NCBI GenBank assembly: GCA_015068325.1
Contig: SVKQ01000001.1
Location: 1 to 64,000 of the forward strand
Length of the DNA: 64,000 bases
Direction of reading: 5' to 3'
From: Oscillospiraceae bacterium
GTDB lineage: Bacteria > Bacillota > Clostridia > Oscillospirales > Oscillospiraceae
How positions within the stretch are numbered: position 1 is the first letter of the stretch; each line of letters begins with the position of its first letter. Made by a program: the position numbers and the translations under genes. Under the pieces are notes generated by a model that saw only the letters and a list, made by a program, of their open reading frames with translations, made no database searches and was not told where the DNA came from. Shown one piece after another: positions 1 through 7,443 of this stretch.

Positions 1-7
1 GTAGTTG

Positions 8-49
8 GCATTGTAGGAAAATCCAAAAGTTTAGATTTTCCCACAATGC
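8..49. repeat. Imperfect inverted repeat at window edge
   Basis: The arms GCATTGTAGGAAAATCC and its near-complement face each other with almost no loop. The repeat lies in sequence unlike the conjugation genes, just beyond the point where the Maff2 gene loses its usual C-terminus. It could be a terminator-like hairpin or part of an inserted element. Nothing else is recognisable in positions 1-121. Confidence 0.5.
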
Positions 50-121
50 TTATCTTTTGGTCTTTGGTTCGGAATAGTGTAGTGCTGGCGGTCTATCTCT
101 TGTTTTCGGTTGCTTGCTTCC

Positions 122-262
122 TTACCGTACATGAGCATTGGCCCCGGGGTTGTCCGAGCCGTACCCTTCCAGCAGGTTAATCACGCCCCACACCGCAAGG
201 CCAGCGCCCAGAGCCACGACCAGCGTTTGCAGGGTATCTACCGCGCTTGTGAAAAATCCCAT
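122..262 (-). CDS. Maff2 family small membrane protein, C-terminally shortened
   Basis: A 46-aa product starting MGFFTSAVDTLQTLV with one clear hydrophobic segment (LVVALGAGLAVWGVINLL) and a LLEGYGSDNPGA motif typical of the Maff2 family, found beside VirD4/PcfB in Clostridia conjugative elements. A good GGAGGAA ribosome site lies just upstream. Family members are usually about 60-75 aa with a second hydrophobic segment. Here the frame closes just after GANAH, so the second half is missing. That suggests a truncation or an insertion at this point. Role in transfer unknown; it may be a pilin- or channel-like subunit. Confidence 0.7.
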   Translation of the reverse strand: MGFFTSAVDTLQTLVVALGAGLAVWGVINLLEGYGSDNPGANAHVR

Positions 263-292
263 GAATGTTCCTCCTTCATCTGTTCAGGTATG

Positions 293-318
293 AAAAAAGC
301 CGCCTCTTGGGGCGGCGG
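293..318 (-). terminator. Intrinsic terminator between VirD4 and Maff2 genes
   Basis: On the minus strand GCCGCC and GGCGGC form a stem with a short loop, followed by TTTTTTC. It sits between two co-oriented conjugation genes, so it probably lowers rather than abolishes downstream transcription. Confidence 0.65.
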
Positions 319-343
319 ACTTCGGGCCAACCTGGCCCGAAGT
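319..343. repeat. 25-bp palindrome, copy 1 (ACTTCGGGCCA-3-TGGCCCGAAGT)
   Basis: Perfect 11-bp arms around a 3-bp centre, abutting the VirD4 stop codon. The same palindrome recurs at 2651-2675, 3979-4003 (one arm change) and 4486-4510. Confidence 0.9.
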
Positions 344-2178
344 TACGCGAAGGCGTCCGGGTCGTCTACATCGTCATAGTTCAGGATGTCCTCGTCCTCG
401 TCTATGGCCGGTAGGTCCGTCTCGGTCGCTTCGTAAACGGTATACTGCTCGTTTTCATCGAGCTTTGTCATGCGCCGGGTCACAAGTTTGGAGAGGTCAA
501 AGGCGTTATGCTCCTTGTCGGCCTCAGCGGTGTACTTGTAATTCGGGTGCTTTTTCAGATCGTACTTCGGGGAATAAAAAGGCCGCAGCCCCCGCAGTTG
601 GAGGATGCAGCGGTTTCCGTCCATGGTGGTGAGCTCGTCCATGGTCATAAGCTCCTTGCCGAGCCGCTGGGTGTTCTGCCCGTAGCTCTCCGAGTGGCCC
701 CGTGTCCGGCTCTCCGTATTCATGGAAATGGTCTCTTTCCCCAAAGCCTCCGAAAGCTCCTTGATGGTGGTATGCTCCCGGCCTCCGAGGAAAACCACGC
801 TGTCCATGTTGCCCATGATCGTCTCCGCATGGTCTTTATACAGGGCCTTTAGCTGGCTCTGTGCCTGCAAGAACATGGTCAGGCTGATTTCCCGGGAGCG
901 GATGACGGCCACAATCTTTTCGAGCTGGGGCACCTGTCCCGTGTTGGCCGCCTCGTCCCACAGCACCCGCACATGATGGGGCAGGCGGCCTCCGTGAACA
1001 TTGTCGGCCCGTTCACAGAGAAGATTGAACATCTGCGAAAAGGCAAGGGCCACGACAAAGTTATAGGTGGTGTCCGTGTCGGAGATTACGAAAAAGGTGG
1101 CGGTTTTCCTGTCGCCCAGGCGGTCAAGCTCCATTTCATCGTAGGACATGATCTCCCGAAGCTGGGGAATATCGAAGGGGGCCAGCCTTGCGCCGCAGGA
1201 AATCAGGATGCTGCGGGCCGTCTTGCCGCTTGCCAATTTGTATTTCTTATACTGCCGCACGGCAAAGTGATTGGGCTTGCGCTTTTCCAGCCCGGCCATC
1301 ATGTAATCCACGGCGTTCTTGAAATTGTCGTCGTCCTCCCGGGTCTCCATGCTGTTTATCATGTCCACAAGGGTATTGATGTTCTTGTCCTCGGGCTTGC
1401 CCTCAAAGACGATATAGGCCACAAGCGCACAGTACAAAAGGGTCTCTGCCTTTGTCCAGAACTCGTCACCCTCCTTGCCGTCGCCCTTGGTATTGGTAAT
1501 CAGGGCGTTGATGAATTTCAGAATATCGCTCTCCGTTTTAAGGTAGGCGATGGGGTTATAGTGCATGGACTTTGCAAAGTCCACGCTGTTGAACACCTTG
1601 ATCCGATACCCCTGCTTTTGTAAGAAGTGCCCCACCTGTCCCAAAATGCTTCCCTTCGGGTCAACGACCACATAGGAGGAATGGGCTTGCAGGAGCTGCG
1701 GGGTCAGCCAGAAGCGGGTCTTGCCGCTTCCCGATGATCCTATCACGCAGGCGTTCAGGTTACGGGCGTTGGCCGGGTTTTTGGGCCGGGTGTTGATCGT
1801 CAGATATTCCGTCCCGGTGAGAATGACGTTGTTTTTGAAAACCGGGTCTATGAAGGGCTTGATGTCCTTCGCCGTACCCCACCGGGCGCTGCCGTATTCC
1901 ACATCCTTTCTGAATTTCTTTGCGTTTTTTGATTTCACATACACAACAAGCCGTATGATGACCGCGCCGATCAGCCCTACAAGCCAGTCTTGAGAGTTCA
2001 GGCCCGGCGCAAAGGAGCGAAAGGCGGGGCCGATGGTTTTGACGATATGGATGAGCTTATGTCCCATATCCGCGCCATCGGCCAGCCGGTAGGCCGTGCC
2101 GAGCTTCAGACAGACCCAAAACACAAAGGCATACGGGAGATTGAGCAGGACATATCTGCGGGTTTTACCTGTCCACAT
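343..2178 (-). CDS. VirD4/TraG-type conjugative coupling ATPase
   Basis: The 611-aa protein is a type IV coupling protein. It brings the relaxase-DNA complex to the transfer channel at the membrane and hydrolyses ATP. Two hydrophobic segments lie in the first 80 residues (about 10-30 and 64-82). Walker A (GSSGSGKT, residues about 147-154) and a Walker B-like segment (VLWDEAAN, about 400) are present. The start overlaps the end of the upstream pcfB gene by 14 bp, indicating translational coupling. The PcfB-VirD4-Maff2 order is the usual one in Gram-positive integrative conjugative elements. Length is normal and no lesion is seen. Confidence 0.93.
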   Translation of the reverse strand: MWTGKTRRYVLLNLPYAFVFWVCLKLGTAYRLADGADMGHKLIHIVKTIGPAFRSFAPGLNSQDWLVGLIGAVIIRLVVYVKSKNAKKFRKDVEYGSARWGTAKDIKPFIDPVFKNNVILTGTEYLTINTRPKNPANARNLNACVIGSSGSGKTRFWLTPQLLQAHSSYVVVDPKGSILGQVGHFLQKQGYRIKVFNSVDFAKSMHYNPIAYLKTESDILKFINALITNTKGDGKEGDEFWTKAETLLYCALVAYIVFEGKPEDKNINTLVDMINSMETREDDDNFKNAVDYMMAGLEKRKPNHFAVRQYKKYKLASGKTARSILISCGARLAPFDIPQLREIMSYDEMELDRLGDRKTATFFVISDTDTTYNFVVALAFSQMFNLLCERADNVHGGRLPHHVRVLWDEAANTGQVPQLEKIVAVIRSREISLTMFLQAQSQLKALYKDHAETIMGNMDSVVFLGGREHTTIKELSEALGKETISMNTESRTRGHSESYGQNTQRLGKELMTMDELTTMDGNRCILQLRGLRPFYSPKYDLKKHPNYKYTAEADKEHNAFDLSKLVTRRMTKLDENEQYTVYEATETDLPAIDEDEDILNYDDVDDPDAFA

Positions 2179-2632
2179 GGCCGACCTCCCGTTTCAGCTC
2201 CCGGGCCTTGTTCTCCACGCGGGCCTTTTCTCCGAAGTGCCGTAGCTGCTGCCGGATGGAGAGGCGGCGGGATTTGTTCATCACCCGCTTGCTGTATTCG
2301 GAAAGGCAGGCGGTAATCGCGTCAGACTGTCCCGACTTGAAGAACAGCAGGTATTTTTCCGGCGCGACCTTGTAAAAGGCGTAGTCCACGTTGAATTTCC
2401 GGGCCACCCGGTCAAACTGCCGTGGCGCGCCAACATATTCCGCCGCTTCGGTGCCGGTGCGGTGGTTCATCAGCTTCTTTACCGACTGTCTGCCATGGGG
2501 CGTCAGGCCCTTTTGATATGCCTGCTGCGCCATTCGGACGAGCACAGCGGCGAGCCTTGCCAGCGTCCGGGCGGACAGCTTGCCGCCATTGTATAGGATA
2601 GCGACAGTCTTGCGTTCCAGTTCCTCCTGCAA
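2165..2632 (-). CDS. PcfB family (DUF3801) conjugation accessory protein
   Basis: This 155-aa protein matches the PcfB/DUF3801 family: an N-terminal helix with GGKLSARTLARL, a conserved KVAPEKYLLFFKSGQ-like block near residue 90, and a basic C-terminus. PcfB of enterococcal pCF10 is an accessory factor that links relaxase and coupling protein. It lies directly upstream of, and overlaps, the VirD4 gene. The start has a GGAGG-type site (GGAGGGATTG). Family assignment is by sequence recall and gene order. Confidence 0.85.
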   Translation of the reverse strand: MQEELERKTVAILYNGGKLSARTLARLAAVLVRMAQQAYQKGLTPHGRQSVKKLMNHRTGTEAAEYVGAPRQFDRVARKFNVDYAFYKVAPEKYLLFFKSGQSDAITACLSEYSKRVMNKSRRLSIRQQLRHFGEKARVENKARELKREVGHVDR

Positions 2633-2650
2633 TCAATCCCTCCTTTCCCG

Positions 2651-2675
2651 ACTTCGGGCCATGTTGGCCCGAAGT
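2651..2675. repeat. 25-bp palindrome, copy 2
   Basis: The ACTTCGGGCCA arm and its exact complement around TGT. It lies in the short gap between ardA (stop about 10 bp away) and pcfB. Confidence 0.9.
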
Positions 2676-2684
2676 CGCAGTTCT

Positions 2685-3389
2685 TCACCGTTCCGCAGCC
2701 TTCACCGGGGCGGGCCGTTCCTCCTCGGGAGGCTTTGTGCTCAAATCCCGGTACGTTTGCAGCGTTTCCCGGATGGATACGGGCTCGGGGTAGGCGAAAA
2801 TGCGGTGTTCCTCCGGGATGTCCTCTCTGCCGGAATAGACCTCCACAAAGCCTCGGAGCTCGCCTTCAATATAGCCCCCGTCCGTAAACGCGCCGCCCTC
2901 CATGGCAAGGCAGCGCCCGTAGGCTTCAAAGTCGAAGAAGGCCCGCAGATTATCGGGAATGTCCAGAGCGCCAAGCTCCTCCACGAAATACAGGCCCAAA
3001 TCTTCCTCGTCCTTGATGTCCGGGTAGAAGTAGTAGCAATCCAGATTTTGCGCCAGATTGATAAGGTCTTTGATGCTGCCGGTCCGTTCTCCCAACTCCA
3101 CAGCGGCGGCGAATTTGTCCATGTCGTGCTGATCCTCCACCTCTTGCAGAACGTGGGCCAGGTGGTTTAGCTCGTCGATGCTCTCATACTCACCCAAGCA
3201 GTCGTACAGGCCCGGAACATCGGTCTCGTAATCCGTGATGAAGATTTCCTCGTACCGAACACCGTCCACATGGATCTTCTTCAAGAGCGCCTGCACATCT
3301 TCCTTCTCAGCCGGTAGCTTCAAATAGGCCCCGTCAAGGTAGCCCTCGTTATACCTGCCGAGATTGGTGATAAAGGCTTCAAGCATCAT
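2685..3389 (-). CDS. ardA: Antirestriction protein ArdA
   Basis: A 234-aa, strongly acidic protein (pI clearly low from the many D/E) of the ArdA family. ArdA proteins mimic B-form DNA and block type I restriction enzymes during conjugative entry. The N-terminal block with ITNLGRYNEG and the later FDFEAYGR are ArdA hallmarks. Two Met codons stand at the start; the reading overlaps the end of the upstream DUF7768 gene by 11 bp. The product is somewhat longer than the classic roughly 165-aa enzyme, as is common in Clostridia elements. The last 30 residues are Pro/Glu-rich. Confidence 0.88.
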   Translation of the reverse strand: MMLEAFITNLGRYNEGYLDGAYLKLPAEKEDVQALLKKIHVDGVRYEEIFITDYETDVPGLYDCLGEYESIDELNHLAHVLQEVEDQHDMDKFAAAVELGERTGSIKDLINLAQNLDCYYFYPDIKDEEDLGLYFVEELGALDIPDNLRAFFDFEAYGRCLAMEGGAFTDGGYIEGELRGFVEVYSGREDIPEEHRIFAYPEPVSIRETLQTYRDLSTKPPEEERPAPVKAAER

Positions 3390-3729
3390 GTTCCTGTCCC
3401 TGCCGCTTTACATCCAGGATGCCCGCAAGGGTGGTTGCGGTGATATTCAGCCGGGCGGCAACGGCGATGTCGTTTTTCACGGCTTCGTCGATTGCCTCCC
3501 CGCACACTACAAGGACATGAGCCCGCCGGAGCAGGTCGCGGCCCATGTCGATCCCGCTTTTATGCTCCTCCGGGATGGCGTCGTTGAGGATCAGGGGAAG
3601 ATAGAGGACGGGGCAAAGCGGGGAAAAGCCCGCCTCATACACGGCGCGGCAATAGCCCGCCGCCCGCTGGCCGTCCTTTTCGTGCTCGCCGCTCCACGCG
3701 GCGGTGATATATGCCAGGGGCCGTTTCAT
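3379..3729 (-). CDS. DUF7768-type nucleoside deoxyribosyltransferase-like protein
   Basis: A 116-aa protein with an N-terminal YITAAWSG strand-loop and a later LVVCGEAID segment, giving the Rossmann-like pattern of the DUF7768 / nucleoside 2-deoxyribosyltransferase-like fold. Such genes routinely precede ardA in conjugative elements of Clostridia. The start has AGGAGGTAT nearby. The biochemical role is unknown and activity is not implied. Confidence 0.7.
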   Translation of the reverse strand: MKRPLAYITAAWSGEHEKDGQRAAGYCRAVYEAGFSPLCPVLYLPLILNDAIPEEHKSGIDMGRDLLRRAHVLVVCGEAIDEAVKNDIAVAARLNITATTLAGILDVKRQGQEHDA

Positions 3730-3773
3730 GGCCGATACCTCCTTTTTCAGTCGTTGGGGTCAACCCATCTCCC

Positions 3774-3949
3774 CGCCCTTCCCATTCTTGGGAAGGGGGC
3801 GGCTCTGGAGAATCATCCCCGTCGCTTGATGACAGATGGCATATCCGGGGTGGGCGGTCAAGAGCAAAGCCGCCTGCGGCGGTGGCAAAGCCACTCTTGA
3901 CGGCCCGCGCCCGGATATGCGAAAAAGCAACCGGCGACGGGGAATCATT
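3774..3949. other. Large nested inverted-repeat region (structured RNA or ssDNA element)
   Basis: A gene-free stretch between the ParB gene and the DUF7768 gene is packed with nested complementary segments. AATCATCCCCGTCGC (3811) faces GGCGACGGGGAATCATT (3933). GCATATCCGGG (3839) faces CCCGGATATGC (3910). GGTCAAGAG (3856) faces CTCTTGAC (about 3893). A GCCGCC/GGCGG tip is central. A separate hairpin (CGCCCTTCCC/GGGAAGGGGGCG) spans 3774-3802. The whole can fold as one arm of about 140 nt. Candidates are a structured leader RNA of the minus-strand ardA operon or a single-strand DNA origin or transfer site. Confidence 0.75.
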
Positions 3950-3978
3950 CAAGAGCCGTGTCATTGGGAGAGAAAGCA

Positions 3979-4003
3979 ACCTCGGGCCAACATGGCCCGA
4001 AGT
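3979..4003. repeat. 25-bp palindrome, copy 3 (one mismatch)
   Basis: ACCTCGGGCCA faces TGGCCCGAAGT around ACA. It lies 4 bp beyond the stop codon of the ParB-like gene. Confidence 0.88.
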
Positions 4004-4006
4004 CCA

Positions 4007-5392
4007 TTACTTTTCCTGCTCGGCCTTCTTTTCCGGCTTGGCAATCTCCTTCTGCTTGCCCTTCCACTCGTCCAGAAGTTTCAGAATCTGATCCTTCATT
4101 TCACGGGGCGTCTTGTCCTTGCCGAAATACTGGCTGAGCTCCTGACTGGAAATAATCACTTTATCTACCTCCTTTTTTTCTTCGAGCATGATACCGTCGA
4201 TCACATCGCCGTTGAGCATGTTCTTCTGGTCGAGCTCTCTCATGCGCTGCGCCTGGGAGAGAGAGGGGGCCGACTGCTGGCCCTCAATGGCGATTGCGAT
4301 ATACCGCTGGTTTTTGGGCTTGATGTAGGAAAGCTCCACGGCGGGGGTGAACGCGATCTTTTTCGCATCCACCATTTTCATAAGGTCAGGGACAAGATCG
4401 TTGAGCTTGATATACCGCTGTACCTGCTTGACCGCCATCTTGTTGCGGTCCGCGACAATCTGATTGGACCGCTGGCCGTTCTCCAACTTCGGGCCATCTT
4501 GGCCCGAAGTGGCAAGGTCGCCTCGGGCGCCCTGCCGCTTGATGGCCTCCAACTGCATTTTCAAGGCCTTGGCCCGCTCGCTGGGGAGGATGCTCTCGCG
4601 CTGGGTCGTGTTGTCCTCCACCATCTGCGTGATGGCCTGCTCGTCCGTCAGATTGCGGACGATACAGGGCATGTCCGCAAAACCGGCAAGCTCGCTGGCC
4701 TTCATGCGGCGGTGGCCGGAGACCATTTCATACCCGCCGCCCTCCCGGGGACGGACTACGGCGGCGTTGGTAATGCCCTTGTCCTTGACGCTCTCCACCA
4801 TAGCCCGCATTTCATCATCGTCCCGGACCTGGAACGGGTGATTTTTGAAGGGGTGCAGCTCCGACAGCTTGATGTATACGACCTGCTCCACCTCCTGGGA
4901 GCGTGGGGCCGTCACAGGCTCGGCCTTGGCCGGGGGCTCAGCTTTTGGGGCCAGAGGCTCCGATTTCACAGTGGCTTTGTCCTTGGGAGCTTTTGCAGCC
5001 TTGGCAGGAGTCGCCTTGTCCTTGAGGGCTTTGCTCTGCTTCGGTGCTTTGGCCGGGGCCGGAGACTCTTTCTTGACGGCATCCCTGGCCGGAGGCTTTG
5101 GCTGCTTGTCGTCAACGGCTTTCGCGGCTTTCCCGGACGCCGCCTCTTTCTCGGCCTTGATCTCGTTGATCTTCTCAAACGGGATCACGACATTCTCCGG
5201 CGAAGGGATGTCCTTTTTGCCGGGACCGGAGGGACCTTCCGCCATCTCAAACAGAGAGGCGGGACCCTCGTTAGCAGGAGGCTCGGGCTTCACTTCCGAT
5301 ACCTCCGGGACGGGAGGAGCAGGATTTTTCTGCTCCACATCCTTGACAGGCGATGCCTGATCCGTTGTACTGGCTGTATTTTCTTTTGCCAT
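4007..5392 (-). CDS. ParB/RepB/Spo0J-type DNA-binding partition protein
   Basis: A 461-aa protein. Residues 1-165 are low-complexity Ala/Pro/Lys/Glu. Residues about 170-265 form a ParB N-terminal nuclease-like domain with the SGHRRMKA motif (box II) and ERAKALKMQ following. The C-terminal part is helical and Lys-rich. Family members bind centromere-like palindromes and help maintain plasmids or conjugative elements. Its position upstream of ardA-pcfB-virD4 fits the element. One copy of the 25-bp palindrome lies inside the gene and encodes TSGQDGPKL between the ParB domain and the HTH region. The start has a GGAGG site. Confidence 0.85.
   Translation of the reverse strand: MAKENTASTTDQASPVKDVEQKNPAPPVPEVSEVKPEPPANEGPASLFEMAEGPSGPGKKDIPSPENVVIPFEKINEIKAEKEAASGKAAKAVDDKQPKPPARDAVKKESPAPAKAPKQSKALKDKATPAKAAKAPKDKATVKSEPLAPKAEPPAKAEPVTAPRSQEVEQVVYIKLSELHPFKNHPFQVRDDDEMRAMVESVKDKGITNAAVVRPREGGGYEMVSGHRRMKASELAGFADMPCIVRNLTDEQAITQMVEDNTTQRESILPSERAKALKMQLEAIKRQGARGDLATSGQDGPKLENGQRSNQIVADRNKMAVKQVQRYIKLNDLVPDLMKMVDAKKIAFTPAVELSYIKPKNQRYIAIAIEGQQSAPSLSQAQRMRELDQKNMLNGDVIDGIMLEEKKEVDKVIISSQELSQYFGKDKTPREMKDQILKLLDEWKGKQKEIAKPEKKAEQEK
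4486..4510. repeat. 25-bp palindrome, copy 4, inside the ParB gene
   Basis: Perfect 11-bp arms around TCT, in frame in the coding sequence. The added residues lie in what should be an exposed linker. Confidence 0.9.
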
Positions 5393-5417
5393 TTCGCAAC
5401 CTCCTTTGTTCTGGCAT

Positions 5418-5446
5418 GAAAAAAGGGCCTAACCTTCGTTAGACCC
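5418..5446 (-). terminator. Terminator-like hairpin upstream of the ParB gene
   Basis: On the minus strand GGGTCTAAC and GTTAGGCCC pair around GAAG and are followed by a T-run. It lies just 5' of the ParB start, so it either ends an upstream transcript or acts as a leader attenuator for the conjugation operon. Confidence 0.7.
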
Positions 5447-5640
5447 ACGGATAAACGGGACGGCACCATCTCCTTCCTTGCGCTTATATAGCAAACGCCG
5501 CCCATAGTCTCTCTTGGGCGGCGTATTGATTTCCTATTCAATTTGTGTATGGTATAAAAGCATTTGCGGCAGCGTTAAAAAACGTAGATTTTATGCGGGT
5601 TTCAGAGTTTGTCGTTATCACTATTCGTACCATGAAAGAA

Positions 5641-5677
5641 ACCTCTTTTGTCTACCAAGACAAGAGAGGTTTTCTTT
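5641..5677. terminator. Bidirectional terminator
   Basis: ACCTCTTTTGTCT pairs with AGACAAGAGAGGT around ACCA, with A-rich and T-rich flanks (TTTCTTT). It separates the conjugation segment from the acetyltransferase gene. Confidence 0.75.
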
Positions 5678-5678
5678 G

Positions 5679-5707
5679 TTGTGTTTGGCAACACCGTATG
5701 GTACAAT
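5679..5707 (+). promoter_or_regulatory. Putative promoter of the GNAT gene
   Basis: TTGTGT (5679) and TACAAT (5702) with a 17-bp spacer, 36 bp before the start codon. Confidence 0.45.
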
Positions 5708-5742
5708 TATTCCGACAAATCGAACTATGAGGAGCGCTTGAA

Positions 5743-6231
5743 ATGATTGAGATAAAAGAAACGACGATCAAAGATATTGATAATATTAAACGACTTTGGG
5801 CTGACGGTGATGTTATGCGGTTTGTTGGATTCCCTGATGGATTGAACCAAACAAGTGAGGAAATGAAAAACTGGTTTCGGCGGATCGAATCCAATCGACC
5901 GGTTCTAAATCACTACTCGATATTTGAAGACGGGAACTACTGCGGAGAATCCTTTTATGAGATTGATGCGGAACATCAAAGCGCCGCATTGGACATTAAG
6001 CTTTTTGGATTTGCACGAGGGCGGGGCATTGCTACGGCAGGATTATCCTATGCAATCAAAGAAGCATTTCAAAACGGCGCAGAGATCGTATGGGTCGATC
6101 CGAATCCGGAAAACATGAAAGCAATCGCATTGTATGAGAGGCTTGGTTTTCAGCAGAAAGACTTTCCGGAATACCTGATTTCCAAGGATGAGGAGCAAAC
6201 CTCAATCTATATGGAGCTTAGCAAAAGCTGA
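5743..6231 (+). CDS. GNAT family N-acetyltransferase
   Basis: A 162-aa single-domain GNAT enzyme that transfers acetyl from acetyl-CoA to an amine. The acetyl-CoA loop (RGRGIATAG, about residues 92-100) and the motif B segment (NPENMKAIALYERLGF) are intact. Substrate is unknown; RimI/RimJ-like or small-molecule acetylation are both possible. The gene is more AT-rich than the flanking DNA and stands alone between a terminator and the HD gene, so it is probably part of acquired cargo. Confidence 0.85.
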   Translation: MIEIKETTIKDIDNIKRLWADGDVMRFVGFPDGLNQTSEEMKNWFRRIESNRPVLNHYSIFEDGNYCGESFYEIDAEHQSAALDIKLFGFARGRGIATAGLSYAIKEAFQNGAEIVWVDPNPENMKAIALYERLGFQQKDFPEYLISKDEEQTSIYMELSKS

Positions 6232-6278
6232 CTCCATGCGCAGATTCCGGTTTGTCAAGACGGTGACAGTCGTTACAT

Positions 6279-6307
6279 TTGAATCGTATCATTAAGTATG
6301 ATACAAT
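6279..6307 (+). promoter_or_regulatory. Promoter with operator-like dyad for the HD gene
   Basis: TTGAAT and TACAAT are 17 bp apart. The spacer and -10 contain a perfect dyad GTATCAT-5-ATGATAC (6286-6304). A repressor bound there would block RNA polymerase. The cognate regulator is not identified. Confidence 0.6.
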
Positions 6308-6348
6308 CATTCGGGTAAATCGATATTTGTGCGAAGGGGTCAAGCAAG

Positions 6349-7005
6349 ATGACATACGAAGATATCGTCCACAATAAAGAAATACTTGAATATTATAATC
6401 GGGGCAATGCGATTCTTGACGTACTGGGATATACAGATCACTCGCCGGCCCATACAAAGCTGGTGGCGGAAAGGGCGGCTGATTTGCTGAAGGCCTTTCA
6501 ATATGGGCAGGATATGATTGAGCTGGCGAAGATAGCAAGTTACATGCATGATATAGGGAATGCAATCAACAGGCACCATCACGCAGAGTATGGAGCTCTG
6601 CTAGCTAATGAGATTCTGAAAGAAACTGATTTGACTATTCCAGAGAGGGTACAAATTGTTTCTGCTATAGCTAATCATGATGAATCCTATGGAGTTGCAT
6701 CGGATCCAGTCTCTGCAGCGCTGATCATTGCAGATAAAACGGATGTGCGTCGAAGCCGTGTTCGTGAAAAAGATCCTATACTGTTTGATGTGCATGACCG
6801 GGTGAACTATGCGGTAACAGCAACAAGACTCAGATATGGTTTGGAAGAAAAGCGAATCACGCTTTATCTGACGATCGATGAGAGTATTTGCACAATGTAT
6901 GAGTATTTTGATATATTTCTTGGCCGTATGACCATGTGCTCACATGCTGCAAGAATCCTGAACGCACAATTCTCGTTGAAAGTGAATGGTCAGAGGGTCT
7001 TGTAG
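6349..7005 (+). CDS. HD domain phosphohydrolase
   Basis: A 218-aa protein with the metal-binding HD pattern: H31/H35 (HSPAH), the HD doublet in MHDIG (H67, D68), H110 in ANHDE and a later ADKTD aspartate. HD enzymes hydrolyse phosphomono- or diesters such as nucleotides. The substrate here cannot be told from sequence. A good dyad promoter precedes it and a small membrane protein gene follows 40 bp later, probably in the same transcript. Confidence 0.85.
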   Translation: MTYEDIVHNKEILEYYNRGNAILDVLGYTDHSPAHTKLVAERAADLLKAFQYGQDMIELAKIASYMHDIGNAINRHHHAEYGALLANEILKETDLTIPERVQIVSAIANHDESYGVASDPVSAALIIADKTDVRRSRVREKDPILFDVHDRVNYAVTATRLRYGLEEKRITLYLTIDESICTMYEYFDIFLGRMTMCSHAARILNAQFSLKVNGQRVL

Positions 7006-7045
7006 CAGCTGGCACATGAATTTCAGCTTGCGAAGGAGACCAGAT

Positions 7046-7204
7046 ATGAACAAAGCCAAAACATTTCAAACGATCGTGCTGATAGTATTGGTTGTTGTCG
7101 GTATACTTCAGTTTTTCGATACACCAAAAGTCATCGATTATATTTTAGGAATTGTCGCTCTGGGTTTTGGCCTTATGGGTTATTTCTTCATGAAGAAGTC
7201 ATAG
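7046..7204 (+). CDS. Small two-helix membrane protein
   Basis: A 52-aa product starting MNKAKTFQTIVLIVL with two hydrophobic segments (residues about 8-24 and 31-48) and a basic C-terminal KKS. The start is set by GAAGGAGACC 6 bp upstream. It follows the HD gene and probably shares its promoter. No family is recognised. Confidence 0.65.
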   Translation: MNKAKTFQTIVLIVLVVVGILQFFDTPKVIDYILGIVALGFGLMGYFFMKKS

Positions 7205-7254
7205 TCAAATTCCCATTGGCTCAAGGCAGGGCGGGCATGTATCATTTCGGCGCT

Positions 7255-7290
7255 CTTTCTGTGAGAGCGGGGCACCCTCTGTAAGGAAGG
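7255..7290. repeat. Dispersed hairpin repeat with GTAAGGAAG loop, copy A (decayed)
   Basis: The core GGGCACCCTCTGTAAGGAAG resembles the hairpins at 18531-18566 and 29215-29256. Here one arm has decayed. Confidence 0.5.
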
Positions 7291-7318
7291 TGCTTTGCGG
7301 TGGGTAATTACCATTGAA

Positions 7319-7356
7319 AAAAGATCGAAAACAGGAGCGACCGGTGCGGTCGCTCC
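7319..7356 (-). terminator. Terminator of the XRE-TPR gene
   Basis: GGAGCGACCG-GTG-CGGTCGCTCC (7334-7356). On the minus strand it is followed by a T-rich tail, downstream of the regulator gene that ends at 7444. Confidence 0.65.
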
Positions 7357-7443
7357 TGCTCCTGCGTAGGGATGGTTTTTGTGGGGCAAAACCCGATGCT
7401 CGCGCTGACGGCAGACGGGAAACGCATAAAAGGCCGCGGCCGC

